Positions 1 through 9,122 of a stretch of 64,000 bases of DNA are shown one piece after another. Origin of the DNA: Lapidilactobacillus gannanensis (GTDB lineage: Bacteria > Bacillota > Bacilli > Lactobacillales > Lactobacillaceae); assembly GCF_003946675.1 (NCBI RefSeq), contig NZ_RHOT01000002.1, positions 62,001 through 126,000 on the forward strand. The letters run 5' to 3'. Position 1 is the first letter of the stretch, and each line of letters starts with the position of its first letter. The notes under the pieces were generated by a model. The model was not told the DNA's origin and made no database searches. It worked only from the letters and a program-made list of their open reading frames with translations. The position numbers and the translations under genes are program-made.

Positions 1-2
1 AG

Positions 3-359
3 TGGGATTCTAACCCTGATGCTGAGAATGTTTGGGCCAATGTTAGCTATGCGGCGATTGTTGAGCAATTATTAAGTGTTGCGAATGATTTATTAGTTCA
101 TAATCAGTGCCGACTGCGAAAACTTGATTTAGTGCTGGGCATTCACAAAAGTCGCCGCTCTGACAAAATCGTGACCTTACTGTTAGCACAATTAGAATTG
201 TTAAAAGCTGGTCCTATTACGACTACTTCAGCATTGACTCAAGCCGTGCAAGCAGATCAAATTCGGGTATTTCGGCTACCATTTCATCCGGGAATCCAAG
301 GCAAAGGTGCGCAACAAACAATACCAGCCATTCGCGCTGGCATTAAAAGAATTTTTTAA
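3..359 (+). CDS. C-terminal end of an unidentified protein (5' end outside window)
   Basis: An open frame runs from the window edge to a TAA at 357-359 and gives about 118 residues. It stays open upstream of the first internal ATG (132), so that ATG is probably not the start. The tail contains a motif reading PFHPGIQGKGAQ followed by a basic end (RAGIKRIF). I do not recognise the family and assign no function. A strong terminator follows directly, which supports this being a real gene end. Confidence 0.6.
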   Translation, partial: WDSNPDAENVWANVSYAAIVEQLLSVANDLLVHNQCRLRKLDLVLGIHKSRRSDKIVTLLLAQLELLKAGPITTTSALTQAVQADQIRVFRLPFHPGIQGKGAQQTIPAIRAGIKRIF

Positions 360-381
360 GTAAACGAAAGCCATTAAAAAA

Positions 382-423
382 GCAATCAGTGAGCTATGTT
401 CAACGCTCACTGGTTGTTTTTTT
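382..423 (+). terminator. Intrinsic terminator after the partial gene
   Basis: An inverted repeat (AATCAGTGAGC / GCTCACTGGTT) is followed by a run of seven T. It closes the transcript of the partial upstream gene. Confidence 0.8.
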
Positions 424-776
424 GACTTAATTATTGAAAATTTTTAAGCGTAAATTAATGAATTAAATCGGCAATCCATTGAGCTGGCAGCAACAACCGT
501 TTTTTAAAGCAACTAATCATTTTGATAAAAATAAATTTATTTAGCATACTAAAGTGCAATTAATGGTCATGAAAATTTTCATTATTTTAAAAATAAATCA
601 TCAAAGAACGTCGTCATTAGCAATGATAACGAACTAATCGGCAAGATCGAAAGTATTTTCAGAAAATGGCCGAAATTTGTGTAAATCTTTGTGATTTAAG
701 GTTCATTTATCTATATATTAGCGTTATACTATTTCTGTATGACTAATGATTAGTTTTTTTAAGGGAACGATCAGCG
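424..776 (+). promoter_or_regulatory. AT-rich intergenic region with adhesin promoter
   Basis: No gene is seen in this stretch. A plausible sigma-A promoter has -35 TTCATT at 702-707, a 17-bp spacer and -10 TATACT at 725-730. It would drive the adhesin gene whose ATG is at 777, with AAGGGA as a weak ribosome binding site. The rest is AT-rich without convincing structure. Confidence 0.45.
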
Positions 777-3700
777 ATGTTTAGGGCAAAAGGAATCGGA
801 GCAAAATTTAGAACGATTTTTACAATTTTTGTATTAGCAATTTCACCACTATTCTCGGCAAATAGTGTTAGTGTGCTGGCAGCAACTAAAGCTAGTAGTG
901 AGAGTGTTCCTAGTGGTGGCGACTTCTATGATGATGTGCCTGAAGCTGAGGATGCACCCTTAGGCGCGGCGCAATACTTCCATATTTTCTCAAATAAAAC
1001 GAAAATTAGTGCTCACGTCAATGGCAACATTTCCACTGGCGAATTTGATGGGCAAGTTAATTTCGGAACTAATATTATTCAAGGGTTAGTTGATCAAGAC
1101 ATTAACTATTTCCAAAACATTGAAAACATCGCCAATAGTTCCTTCGTTGATTCTGGTAGTAGTGATGCGCGGATCAACAAGGTTGTTGTCGGTGACAACG
1201 TTGATGTTGGTCTAGAAAATCAAAATACCGTTTATCTAGAAAATAGTAAGATGGACCATTTAGCTGCTGACGAAATTTATCAAGATCCTTCTAACGACGA
1301 GACTTATATCAACATTAAGAAAGAACTCGGCGAAGATAAAACGCAAGGCGAGGAATGGGCTGCTAAGGAAGATTCAGCCAATGTTACGCCTAAATTTGCT
1401 GATGAAAATAATCGCGAAATTGCAATTTCGCCTGACGCTGAAGAGAGTGCTAAATATTCAGTTGAACTAACTAAAGTTGATGAACAAGGTAACCCTTTGG
1501 CAGGTGCTGTTTTTGACCTATATGAAGAGGGTAATGAGCAACCAATTCGTGAAGGGTTAACAACTGATAAAAACGGCAAAATCACTTTAGATAATTTAAC
1601 GTCAATCGGTGATTATTATTTTGTCGAAACCAAAGCACCTGAAGGTTATCAACTTGATGGTGTTAAACATTACTTCAAAGTGACAATTGCTAGTCAAACT
1701 AGTAAAAGTGACTATGTTTATTACAATCTCGACGCTGCTGAATTAGAAAAAGATCGGCCATTAAAGATTTCAGGGATTAGTTCTGATGGCCCCTCAATTA
1801 TTGTCAACGTTGATTTAAAGGGTCGTAGTGAACTTAATATTAATTCTAAAATCATCCCAGTCATTGATGAAAATGATCGTCATAATCAAGAAACTGAAGA
1901 TTTTGCTGATGCTAAGATCCTTTTCAATTTTTATAATTCTAACGACACAACGATTAATGTTAATCAGCCATTTAGTGGCACGATGTTGGCACCGGAAGCT
2001 AAGATTGTCGCTTATCAAAACGTTGATGGTAGTTTAATTGCTGATGATGTCAACGTTGTTGGCGGGGAGACCCATCGCTGGGATTTCCAGTCGGCTTTCC
2101 AAACTGGGGATGGCGTGCCCGTTGAATTAACTGTCACGAATAGTAAAGAAGAAACGGCCGAAACAGTTAAGGTTGCTGGTAACAAGAAATGGATCGATGG
2201 TAATAATCCTGAACGACCTAAACAAGTTATCGTCGATCTTTATCAGAATGGCCAGTAAATCGATTATCGTGAAATCACAGCCAAAGATAATTGGCATTAT
2301 AGTTTCGATAACTTGCCGAAGTACGATGAAAACGGTGACGAATATCTTTATACCGTGAAGGAATGGAAAGTGCCAGGTTATATTACTGGCGTTGATGGTG
2401 ATGATAATATCACCAACACGTTAGCCACCAGCATTAGTGGCAACAAAATTTGGGTCGACAATGATAACGCTGCGGGGAAACGCCCAAGCAGTATTAAAGT
2501 GGACCTCTATCAGAATGGTGTTCAAATAGATTCAAAGAAAGTCAGTGGTGAAGGTAATGAGTGGCCTTATAATTTTGCCAATTTACCTAAATATGACGCT
2601 GATGGCAAAGAGTATGTTTATACCGTTAAAGAAGAGACGGTCCCTGGCTATACTCAAACGCAAAATGGTTTGGAGATCACCAACACGATTGAACCAGAAG
2701 TAACGCCAGAACCTGAAACAACAGCTGTTAGTGGTACGAAGACTTGGATCGATAATGACGACGCTGGTAAAACCCGGCCTGATAGTATTAATGTCCACTT
2801 GTATCAGAATGGCGAGTTATTTAAGTCGCAAACAGTAACGGCGGCCAACAACTGGCAATATAGCTTCACTGATTTGCCGAAATATGATGAAAATGGTGCC
2901 GAATACGAGTACACCATTGGTGAAGACGCCGTGCCTGGCTACACCAGTGATCGCGAGGGCGATAATTTAACCAATACCCTCGAAGAAACAACAACTGAAC
3001 CAGAAAAGACTGAGATTAAAGGGACCAAGACTTGGGTCGGCGATGATGAAAATAACCGACCAAGTAGTATCACGATTGACCTATATCGCGACGGTCAAAA
3101 AATCGACAGTAAGCAAGTCACAGCTGCTGATAACTGGGCATACAGTTTTACTGACTTAGATAAAGATGATGGCAATGGTCACGAATATGTTTATTCCGTC
3201 AAAGAAGCTGATGTTCCTGATGATTACACCAGTGAACAAATCGGCACTGATTTCGTCAATACGTATATTGCCAAAGAAACCACTGAAATTAGTGGTACGA
3301 AGATTTGGCAAGATAATAACAACGCGACAAATTCACGACCTGACAGCGTGACTGTTATGCTTTATCGGAACGGTGAAGCAACTACGCAAACTCAAACCGT
3401 GACTGCAGCGAATAACTGGCAATACCACTTTACTGATCTTGCTAAGTACGATGAGAATGGCAAGCCATATGTTTATCTTGTTAAAGAAACGGATGTCCCT
3501 AATAATTATCAGGTGACTTATAGCGGCTTTGACATTGTTAATACTTTAAAGAAAACCAGCATTGCTGGTACGAAAACTTGGGTCGATGATAATAACGCTG
3601 CTAATAAACGGCCAGCCAGCGTGACTTTCGAACTTTATCGTAACGGTAAAAAGACTGGTCAAACAGCCACAGCGACGGCTGCCACCAACTGGCGATATCA

Positions 3701-4076
3701 GTTCACTGGTTTGGCCAAGCTCGACAAACTAGGCAAAGAATATACCTACACCTTTAAAGAAGTGGCGGTGCCAGGTTATACCACTAGTCAAAACGGCCAT
3801 GATTTCACCAATACTTTAGACAAAGAAACCACTGATGAAGATAACAATGGTTCTGGTGAAGAAGATAACGGCTCTGGGGATGAGAATCACGGTTCTGAAG
3901 ACAACCATGAAACTGACCACCACGAAGACCAACAAAATCAAAAAGACAGCAATAAACAGAAATTACCACAAGCTGGGGAACAACATAGCAGCAACTTATT
4001 AATCGTTGCTGGGTTCGTTCTGTTACTAACGACAATCTTCAGCTTGGCAAAAATTGGTTTTAAAAAAGAAAATTAA
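777..4076 (+). pseudogene. LPXTG-type adhesin with choice-of-anchor-A, SpaA and CnaB domains, interrupted by an in-frame stop
   Basis: One reading frame runs from 777 to 4076 but carries a single TAA at 2256-2258, which splits it into 493 and about 606 codons. The first part has a signal peptide (about residues 1-36), a choice-of-anchor-A-like domain (about 60-225 and 330-430) and one SpaA-type domain (about 226-300, with VETKAPEGY). Six CnaB-like repeats follow, each with a G-K/T-K-x-W start and a YTVKE-like end. The stop falls inside the first repeat, where sister repeats read LYQNG followed by a few polar residues, so an AAA to TAA change is likely. The second part ends in an acidic linker, LPQAG sortase motif, hydrophobic segment and KKEN tail. 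Without readthrough the product would be secreted but not anchored. No sortase gene lies in the window. Confidence 0.85.
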
Positions 4077-4090
4077 TTTCTGATTTAAGT

Positions 4091-4129
4091 AAGCAGTCCT
4101 AATTCAAATGAATTAGGCTGCTTTTTTTA
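4091..4129 (+). terminator. Terminator after the adhesin
   Basis: AAGCAGTCCTAATTC pairs with GAATTAGGCTGCTT and is followed by seven T, 15 bp after the adhesin stop. Confidence 0.85.
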
Positions 4130-4226
4130 TTGGCGCTTCACTATTATCACTCTTTGGTTTAGGAACGTTGAACAAGAAACGATGCTCATAAATTCTTCGT
4201 TTATAGCAAGTGGCCTTGATTCTTCC

Positions 4227-4284
4227 TAAATAAAACTCAAGATCATTCTCTGTTGTTCCTATGATAGAGAAATCTTGAGTCTTT
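4227..4284. repeat. Long imperfect hairpin in intergenic DNA
   Basis: ACTCAAGAT and ATCTTGAGT form outer arms and TTCTCT and AGAGAA form inner arms, followed by TTTTAG. It resembles a terminator or a relic of one. No gene is visible at 4130-4490. Confidence 0.4.
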
Positions 4285-4358
4285 TAGTGTTTAAAATAAA
4301 CTGCATTAATTTGGATACGCTTTTTTAAGATTAGTTTTCCGTAACTGTCATTTTCGAT

Positions 4359-4386
4359 ACACGACCTATTTTCAAATAGGTCGTGT
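4359..4386. repeat. 28-bp near-perfect palindrome, copy 1
   Basis: Arms ACACGACCTATTT and AAATAGGTCGTGT flank a 2-bp centre. A related 28-mer with the same ends (ACACGA...TCGTGT) lies at 4879-4906. One copy therefore precedes each of the two Fst antitoxin RNA genes. Function unknown. Confidence 0.6.
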
Positions 4387-4494
4387 CCCTAGAATCACTT
4401 TTTTGATATCGTGGGTTTTCGTAGACAACAGTGGAATTCGAAACGTGTTCTTGTTCAGTGGTCTAAATGCACTAAAACATGTTATACTGTAGTC

Positions 4495-4560
4495 ACAATG
4501 ATATTGCAACATCAGATGCACCAAAGCCCTCAACTATGTCGGTAGTTGAGGGCTTTTTTT
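4495..4560 (+). ncRNA. Antitoxin RNA (RNAII-like) of Fst locus 1
   Basis: A TATACT -10 box at 4483-4488 is followed by a short transcribed stretch and a terminator hairpin (AAAGCCCTCAACTA / TAGTTGAGGGCTT, T7) at 4523-4560. It converges on the toxin frame at 4597-4677 and the hairpin would serve both strands. This matches the par/Fst type I arrangement, where the antisense RNA blocks toxin mRNA translation. The -35 is weak. Inferred from layout and similarity to locus 2. Confidence 0.6.
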
Positions 4561-4596
4561 ACACTAATTATCTTAATTTAGCGGGTGTGTCATCGG

Positions 4597-4677
4597 CTAA
4601 TTGTGTTTATCAAGTCAATGCTGAATCAGCATTAGTAGAAGGCCCACAATTAATGGCGCAATAATATCGCCGAACAT
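4597..4677 (-). pseudogene. Fst-like type I toxin, copy 1, with internal UGA
   Basis: On the minus strand, after the ribosome site GGAGGTGAT, an ATG at 4675-4677 begins MFGDIIAPLIVGLLLMLIQH and then meets TGA at 4615-4617. Beyond the TGA the frame continues LDKHN and a TAG. The intact neighbour at 5180-5260 has Trp (TGG) at this exact codon, so a G to A change probably created the stop. The surviving 20 residues keep the hydrophobic helix (APLIVG motif) but lose the charged C-terminal tail typical of Fst peptides. A promoter-like TATATT lies upstream on the minus strand near 4730. Confidence 0.75.
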
Positions 4678-4878
4678 CAGATCACCTCCACTCTGCTGCT
4701 AGACTGGAAGTCTATTCCGGAAACATAACCAATATATCATGGAATCATTCAAGATTGATTGAAAAATGAAAAATAATGAGTAATATCATGATCAACGTTT
4801 TTATTTCGCCTTAACTAACACTGGAAACTCCTTACGCCAGTTTGAAAATTTACCAAAACGAAAAAGGCCAATCTAGCT

Positions 4879-4906
4879 ACACGAGCAATATTTAAATTTG
4901 TCGTGT
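4879..4906. repeat. 28-bp imperfect palindrome, copy 2
   Basis: Starts ACACGA and ends TCGTGT with an AT-rich centre. It has the same length and ends as 4359-4386 and lies upstream of the second antitoxin RNA promoter. Confidence 0.5.
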
Positions 4907-5076
4907 GTCTAAAGTGGTTTTTACCATGAAGTAGTGGTATTTTTCCAGATAATAGTTCGAAAGTTATTTTTACTAAAGTTAATGTTAAAAATTTGAATTG
5001 TAATTGTTGTCAATTCAATGCCTGTACTATAGGCCATTTAATGGCATATTTGTGTTAGACCTGTTATACTAAAAGT

Positions 5077-5142
5077 GCAAATAGGTTACTAACATTAGTA
5101 CACCAAAGCCCCCAACTATTCCAGTAGTTGAGGGCTTTTTTT
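5077..5142 (+). ncRNA. Antitoxin RNA (RNAII-like) of Fst locus 2
   Basis: The -10 TATACT lies at 5065-5070 and the terminator hairpin AAAGCCCCCAACTA / TAGTTGAGGGCTT with T7 at 5105-5142. The RNA converges on the intact Fst toxin gene and shares the bidirectional terminator. Sequence and layout parallel locus 1, indicating a tandem duplication. Confidence 0.65.
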
Positions 5143-5179
5143 ACACTATTTCGTTATCTTCTAGTGGGTGTGTCATCGG

Positions 5180-5260
5180 TTAATCGTGCCGATCTAGCCA
5201 GTGCTGAAGCAGCAATAGAAGAATGCCCACGATTAGAGGCGCAAATAAGTCACTAAACAT
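5180..5260 (-). CDS. Fst-like type I toxin, copy 2 (intact)
   Basis: This 26-aa frame reads MFSDLFAPLIVGILLLLLQH followed by WLDRHD, preceded by GGAGGTGAT. It has the hallmarks of the Fst/Ldr family: short N-terminus, PLIVG motif, one hydrophobic transmembrane helix, conserved Trp and a charged tail ending in D. Such peptides disturb the membrane when the antisense RNA is lost. A 5' segment of the mRNA (TGTTGTCGG) can pair, allowing G-U, with CCGATGACA just after the stop, a long-range closure known to keep par-type toxin mRNA silent. A TATATT -10 lies upstream on the minus strand near 5320. Confidence 0.85.
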   Translation of the reverse strand: MFSDLFAPLIVGILLLLLQHWLDRHD

Positions 5261-5564
5261 CAGTATCACCTCCAACTAGTTGTAAAATTGGAAGTTTCTT
5301 CCGACAACATCCTCAATATATCATGAAAGCATTGGGAATTGGCTAAATTATGAAAAATAATGAGCAAAATCATCATTAGTGTTTTTAATTTCTCGGTTTT
5401 TAAGGTCATCGTCACAAATAGTCGGTTAAATTTAGTCTGTTTTTCAAAATTGGCCATTTTACTTAAAATCAAAAAAACGGCCCTTCTCAGCAATTTTAAT
5501 AAAAATAGTCTACCTAGTTTATTTAAACTAAGATTTGCTATAAACGCCAAATTTCCAGTCTAAA

Positions 5565-5592
5565 TTGTTTTTTAGGTAAAAAAGAGTATAAT
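5565..5592 (+). promoter_or_regulatory. Sigma-A promoter of the yaaA-recF-gyr cluster
   Basis: TTGTTT, a 16-bp spacer and a perfect TATAAT at 5587-5592. Transcription would begin near 5599-5600, on top of the annotated yaaA GTG. This makes that start doubtful or leaderless. Confidence 0.7.
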
Positions 5593-5598
5593 TTAATA

Positions 5599-5853
5599 GT
5601 GAAACTAACTCATCGTGGTGTGCTGGGGGCGAAAATAATCGAACAAGTTAAATTAACAGATAATTTCATGACTTTAACGCAGTTATTGAAAGAAGCAGGA
5701 ATCGTTGGCAGTGGTGGCCAAGTGAAATGGTACCTGCAAGAAACCCCTGTTAAACTCAATGGGGTTACTGAGAATCGTCGTGGGAAGAAGCTTTATCCCA
5801 ATGATGTGGTGGAATTAGCGTCTGGCGAAGTTTACCAAATCGTGCAGGCCTAA
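5599..5853 (+). CDS. yaaA: S4-domain RNA-binding protein YaaA
   Basis: Encodes up to 84 aa with the small S4 domain found between dnaN and recF in Firmicutes: TLTQLLKEAGIVGSGGQ, then VKLNG and NRRGKKLYPND. It probably binds structured RNA; its exact job is not established. The longest frame uses a GTG at 5599, but the predicted transcript starts about there and no ribosome site precedes it. Alternatives are GTG at 5620 or ATG at 5668, neither with a clear ribosome site. The family usually has about ten residues before the TL motif, so the true start lies between 5620 and 5668. recF begins 1 nt after the stop, so the two are co-transcribed. Confidence 0.85.
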   Translation: MKLTHRGVLGAKIIEQVKLTDNFMTLTQLLKEAGIVGSGGQVKWYLQETPVKLNGVTENRRGKKLYPNDVVELASGEVYQIVQA

Positions 5854-5854
5854 A

Positions 5855-6985
5855 ATGTACCTGAAAGAATTAAAATTAAAGAATTTTCGCAATTACAGTG
5901 ATTTGGATCTGACTTTTTCGCCGCAGATTAATGTACTGATCGGTGAAAATGCCCAAGGTAAAACCAATTTACTGGAAGCCATCTATGTGTTGGCTTTGGC
6001 GCGATCACATCGGATGAATGATGACAAAGCGCTGATTAAATGGGGCGCTGATTTCGCCAAGGTCAGTGGTGTGATTGAACGGAAGTTAGGGTCCTTGCCC
6101 TTGGAGATTATTCTAAGTCATCAAGGTAAGAAAGCGCGGATCAATCATTTGGACCAAGATCGGCTGTCCCAATATGTGGGTCAGTTTAATGTGATTTTGT
6201 TTGCGCCAGAGGATTTGGAATTGGTCAAGGGTTCACCAGCTAAACGGCGCCGTTTTATTGATATGGAATTTGGTCAGATCAATCACCAGTATCTGTATAA
6301 CATCACCCAATATCGCAATATTCTGAAGCAGCGTAATCTTTATTTGCGGCAATTGAAATTTCATGAAGCTAAGGATTTAGTTTATTTGGATATTTTGTCA
6401 GATCAACTAGCTGGTTTTGGCGCTGAAATTGTTTGGGCGCGACATCAATTTTTGCAGCAAATGGCGGTTTTTGCCAAAGAGCAACATCAGCAAATCACCC
6501 AGCAACGTGAGCAACTGCAGTTTGTTTACCAGACGGTGTTGCCCGATGAGGAATTAACGGATTCAGATCAGATTTATCATTTCTTACAAGATCAATATCA
6601 GAAGAATCGTAAGCGTGAATTGCAACAAGGAACGACTGTTTTGGGACCACATCGTGATGATGTGGCGTTTATTGTGAATGACCGTAATGTGCAAGATTTC
6701 GGTTCACAAGGGCAACAACGCACCGTTGCTTTAAGTTTAAAGCTGGCTGAAATTCAAATGGTCAAGCAACAGACTGGCGAAGCGCCCGTATTGCTGTTAG
6801 ACGATGTGCTGTCAGAGTTAGACGATTTACGGCAAACCCATTTATTACATACCATTAAGAATCAGGTGCAGACCTTCTTAACCACCACTAGTCTTGATGG
6901 CGTTGCCGAAGAAATTATTGGTAAACCTACGATTTTCCAAGTGGCCGCTGGGCAAGTGACGTCCGCTACCACTGAATCAGAATAA
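5855..6985 (+). CDS. recF: DNA replication and repair protein RecF
   Basis: 376 aa, the usual RecF length. It is an SMC-like ATPase that helps RecOR load RecA at gaps and stalled forks. Visible motifs are Walker A GENAQGKT (residues 30-37), the ABC-type signature GSQGQQRT (about 300) and Walker [13 protein letters not shown] (about 320). The start ATG lies 1 nt after yaaA, so translation is probably coupled. gyrB follows 17 nt downstream. Confidence 0.97.
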   Translation: MYLKELKLKNFRNYSDLDLTFSPQINVLIGENAQGKTNLLEAIYVLALARSHRMNDDKALIKWGADFAKVSGVIERKLGSLPLEIILSHQGKKARINHLDQDRLSQYVGQFNVILFAPEDLELVKGSPAKRRRFIDMEFGQINHQYLYNITQYRNILKQRNLYLRQLKFHEAKDLVYLDILSDQLAGFGAEIVWARHQFLQQMAVFAKEQHQQITQQREQLQFVYQTVLPDEELTDSDQIYHFLQDQYQKNRKRELQQGTTVLGPHRDDVAFIVNDRNVQDFGSQGQQRTVALSLKLAEIQMVKQQTGEAPVLLLDDVLSELDDLRQTHLLHTIKNQVQTFLTTTSLDGVAEEIIGKPTIFQVAAGQVTSATTESE

Positions 6986-7002
6986 CCAGAGGAGGTTTTC
7001 GC

Positions 7003-9102
7003 ATGAGTAACGAGAATGATTCGCAGCAAACAACTAATCAACCAGTAAATGATGCGCAAAATCACGAACAGCCCACTACTGAGGCTAATATTGATCAAAC
7101 GGCAGTCGATCAAGCCAATGCTCAACCAGAATTAACGGCTGAACAAGCAGCTGCTAAAAAAGAAGAAGCCTTAGAAGCTAAAGACGAAAAAGTTAAAGAA
7201 TATGATGCTAGTCAGATTCAAGTTTTAGAGGGACTTGAAGCGGTTCGTAAGCGTCCCGGAATGTATATCGGCTCAACTAGTAGTCAAGGTCTCCATCATT
7301 TAGTTTGGGAAATTATTGATAACGGGATCGACGAGGCTTTAGCCGGTTTTGCCACGCGAATTGATATTGAAGTTGAACCAGATAATAGTGTTACCGTAAC
7401 TGATGATGGCCGTGGTATTCCTGTGGGTATCCAAACCAAGACGGGCCGACCAGCGCTAGAAACAGTCTTCACGATTTTACATGCCGGTGGTAAATTCGGC
7501 GGTGGCGGCTACAAGGTTTCTGGTGGTCTCCACGGTGTTGGTGCTTCAGTTGTCAACGCTTTGTCGACCAGCTTGGATGTTACCGTGACCCGTGATGGTA
7601 AGCGTTACTACATGGATTTCGTTCGGGGTAAAGTGCATACCGAAATGAAAGTCATTGGCACCGCAGCGCCGCATGAACACGGCACTAAAGTTCATTTTGT
7701 TCCTGATAGTGACATCTTTACTGAAACCACCGTTTATGATGACAAAGTGTTGAATACCCGAATTCGCGAGCTGGCTTTCTTGAATAAGGGCTTGAAACTA
7801 ACTTTTACTGATAAGCGAGCCGCAACAGCTGAGCGCATCACTTATCACTATGTTGGTGGGATCAAGAGCTATGTTGAATTCTTAAACGAAGACAAAACCG
7901 TGATTTTCCCTGAGCCAATTTATGTGGAAGGTCAACAGGATGGGATTACTGTGGAAGTCGCAATTCAGTATACGGATGACTTTCACTCGAATTTGTTAAC
8001 CTTTGCCAATAATATCCACACTTATGAAGGTGGGACTCATGAGGCCGGATTTAAGACGGCCTTAACGCGGATCATCAATGATTATGGTCATAAAGCCAAT
8101 ATTCTTAAGGATAATGATGATAACTTGTCTGGGGATGATGTGCGTGAAGGGATGACCGCCGTTGTTTCGATCAAACATCCGGACCCTCAATTTGAAGGTC
8201 AGACTAAGACGAAGTTAGGTAACTCCGATGCTCGGACAGCCACTGATCGTCTGTTCTCCGAAACTTTCATGAAGTTCTTAATGGAGAATCCGACGGTTGC
8301 TAAGCAAATCGTGGAAAAGGGTCAATTAGCCTCGAAAGCACGGTTAGCAGCGAAACATGCGCGCGAGGTTACTCGGAAGAAGTCTGGTTTGGAAATTAGC
8401 AATTTACCAGGTAAGTTAGCTGATAATTCTAGTAAAAATCCAGATATTTCTGAATTATTTATCGTCGAGGGTGATTCTGCCGGTGGATCTGCTAAGCAAG
8501 GTCGTTCGCGGTTAACACAAGCAATTTTGCCAATTCGTGGGAAAATTCTGAACGTCGAAAAAGCTTCCATGGACCGGATTTTAGCTAATGAAGAAATTCG
8601 GACTTTATTTACGGCCATGGGGACTGGTTTTGGTGGTGATTTCGATGTCACCAAGGCGCGCTATCATAAATTGATCATTATGACTGATGCCGATGTCGAT
8701 GGTGCTCATATTCGAACCTTACTGTTAACGTTATTTTATCGTTACATGCGACCAATCGTTGAAGCAGGCTATGTTTATATTGCCAAGCCACCACTATATC
8801 AAGTGCGTCAAGGTAAATTTATGCGTTACATTGATTCTGATGAAGAATTAGATGAAGTGCTGGGTCAACTACCAGCTTCACCGAAACCAGCGATTCAGCG
8901 TTACAAAGGTTTAGGAGAAATGGATGCATCCCAGTTATGGGAAACAACCATGAATCCGGAAAATCGACGGTTGGATCGGGTTGAAGTGACTGATGCTGAA
9001 GAAGCCAATGGCGTTTTTGAAATGTTAATGGGTGACGATGTAGCACCACGGCGCGAATTTATCGAGAAGAACGCCAAGTATACCAAGAACTTAGATGTCT
9101 AA
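7003..9102 (+). CDS. gyrB: DNA gyrase subunit B with N-terminal extension
   Basis: 699 aa. ATP-dependent subunit of gyrase, which introduces negative supercoils with GyrA. The GHKL ATPase motif region [15 protein letters not shown] sits at residues 76-90, and the TOPRIM motifs EGDSAGGSA and DADVDGAHI lie in the C-terminal half. In B. subtilis the equivalent ATPase motif starts some 15 residues from the N-terminus. Here about 60 extra residues rich in Gln, Asn, Glu and Ala precede it. The ATG at 7003 has a strong GGAGG eight bases upstream, and no equally good internal start is seen before the ATPase motif, so the extension seems real. Confidence 0.97.
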   Translation: MSNENDSQQTTNQPVNDAQNHEQPTTEANIDQTAVDQANAQPELTAEQAAAKKEEALEAKDEKVKEYDASQIQVLEGLEAVRKRPGMYIGSTSSQGLHHLVWEIIDNGIDEALAGFATRIDIEVEPDNSVTVTDDGRGIPVGIQTKTGRPALETVFTILHAGGKFGGGGYKVSGGLHGVGASVVNALSTSLDVTVTRDGKRYYMDFVRGKVHTEMKVIGTAAPHEHGTKVHFVPDSDIFTETTVYDDKVLNTRIRELAFLNKGLKLTFTDKRAATAERITYHYVGGIKSYVEFLNEDKTVIFPEPIYVEGQQDGITVEVAIQYTDDFHSNLLTFANNIHTYEGGTHEAGFKTALTRIINDYGHKANILKDNDDNLSGDDVREGMTAVVSIKHPDPQFEGQTKTKLGNSDARTATDRLFSETFMKFLMENPTVAKQIVEKGQLASKARLAAKHAREVTRKKSGLEISNLPGKLADNSSKNPDISELFIVEGDSAGGSAKQGRSRLTQAILPIRGKILNVEKASMDRILANEEIRTLFTAMGTGFGGDFDVTKARYHKLIIMTDADVDGAHIRTLLLTLFYRYMRPIVEAGYVYIAKPPLYQVRQGKFMRYIDSDEELDEVLGQLPASPKPAIQRYKGLGEMDASQLWETTMNPENRRLDRVEVTDAEEANGVFEMLMGDDVAPRREFIEKNAKYTKNLDV

Positions 9103-9122
9103 AGGGAGAGTTGATGAATTAA

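Noticed and set aside
424-776. Replication origin (DnaA-box cluster)
   Set aside because: No cluster of TTATNCACA-type boxes was found here or in other intergenic regions of the window.
5266-5563. Frames of 67 and 94 codons on opposite strands before yaaA
   Set aside because: They are AT-rich chance frames overlapping Fst locus 2 promoter DNA.
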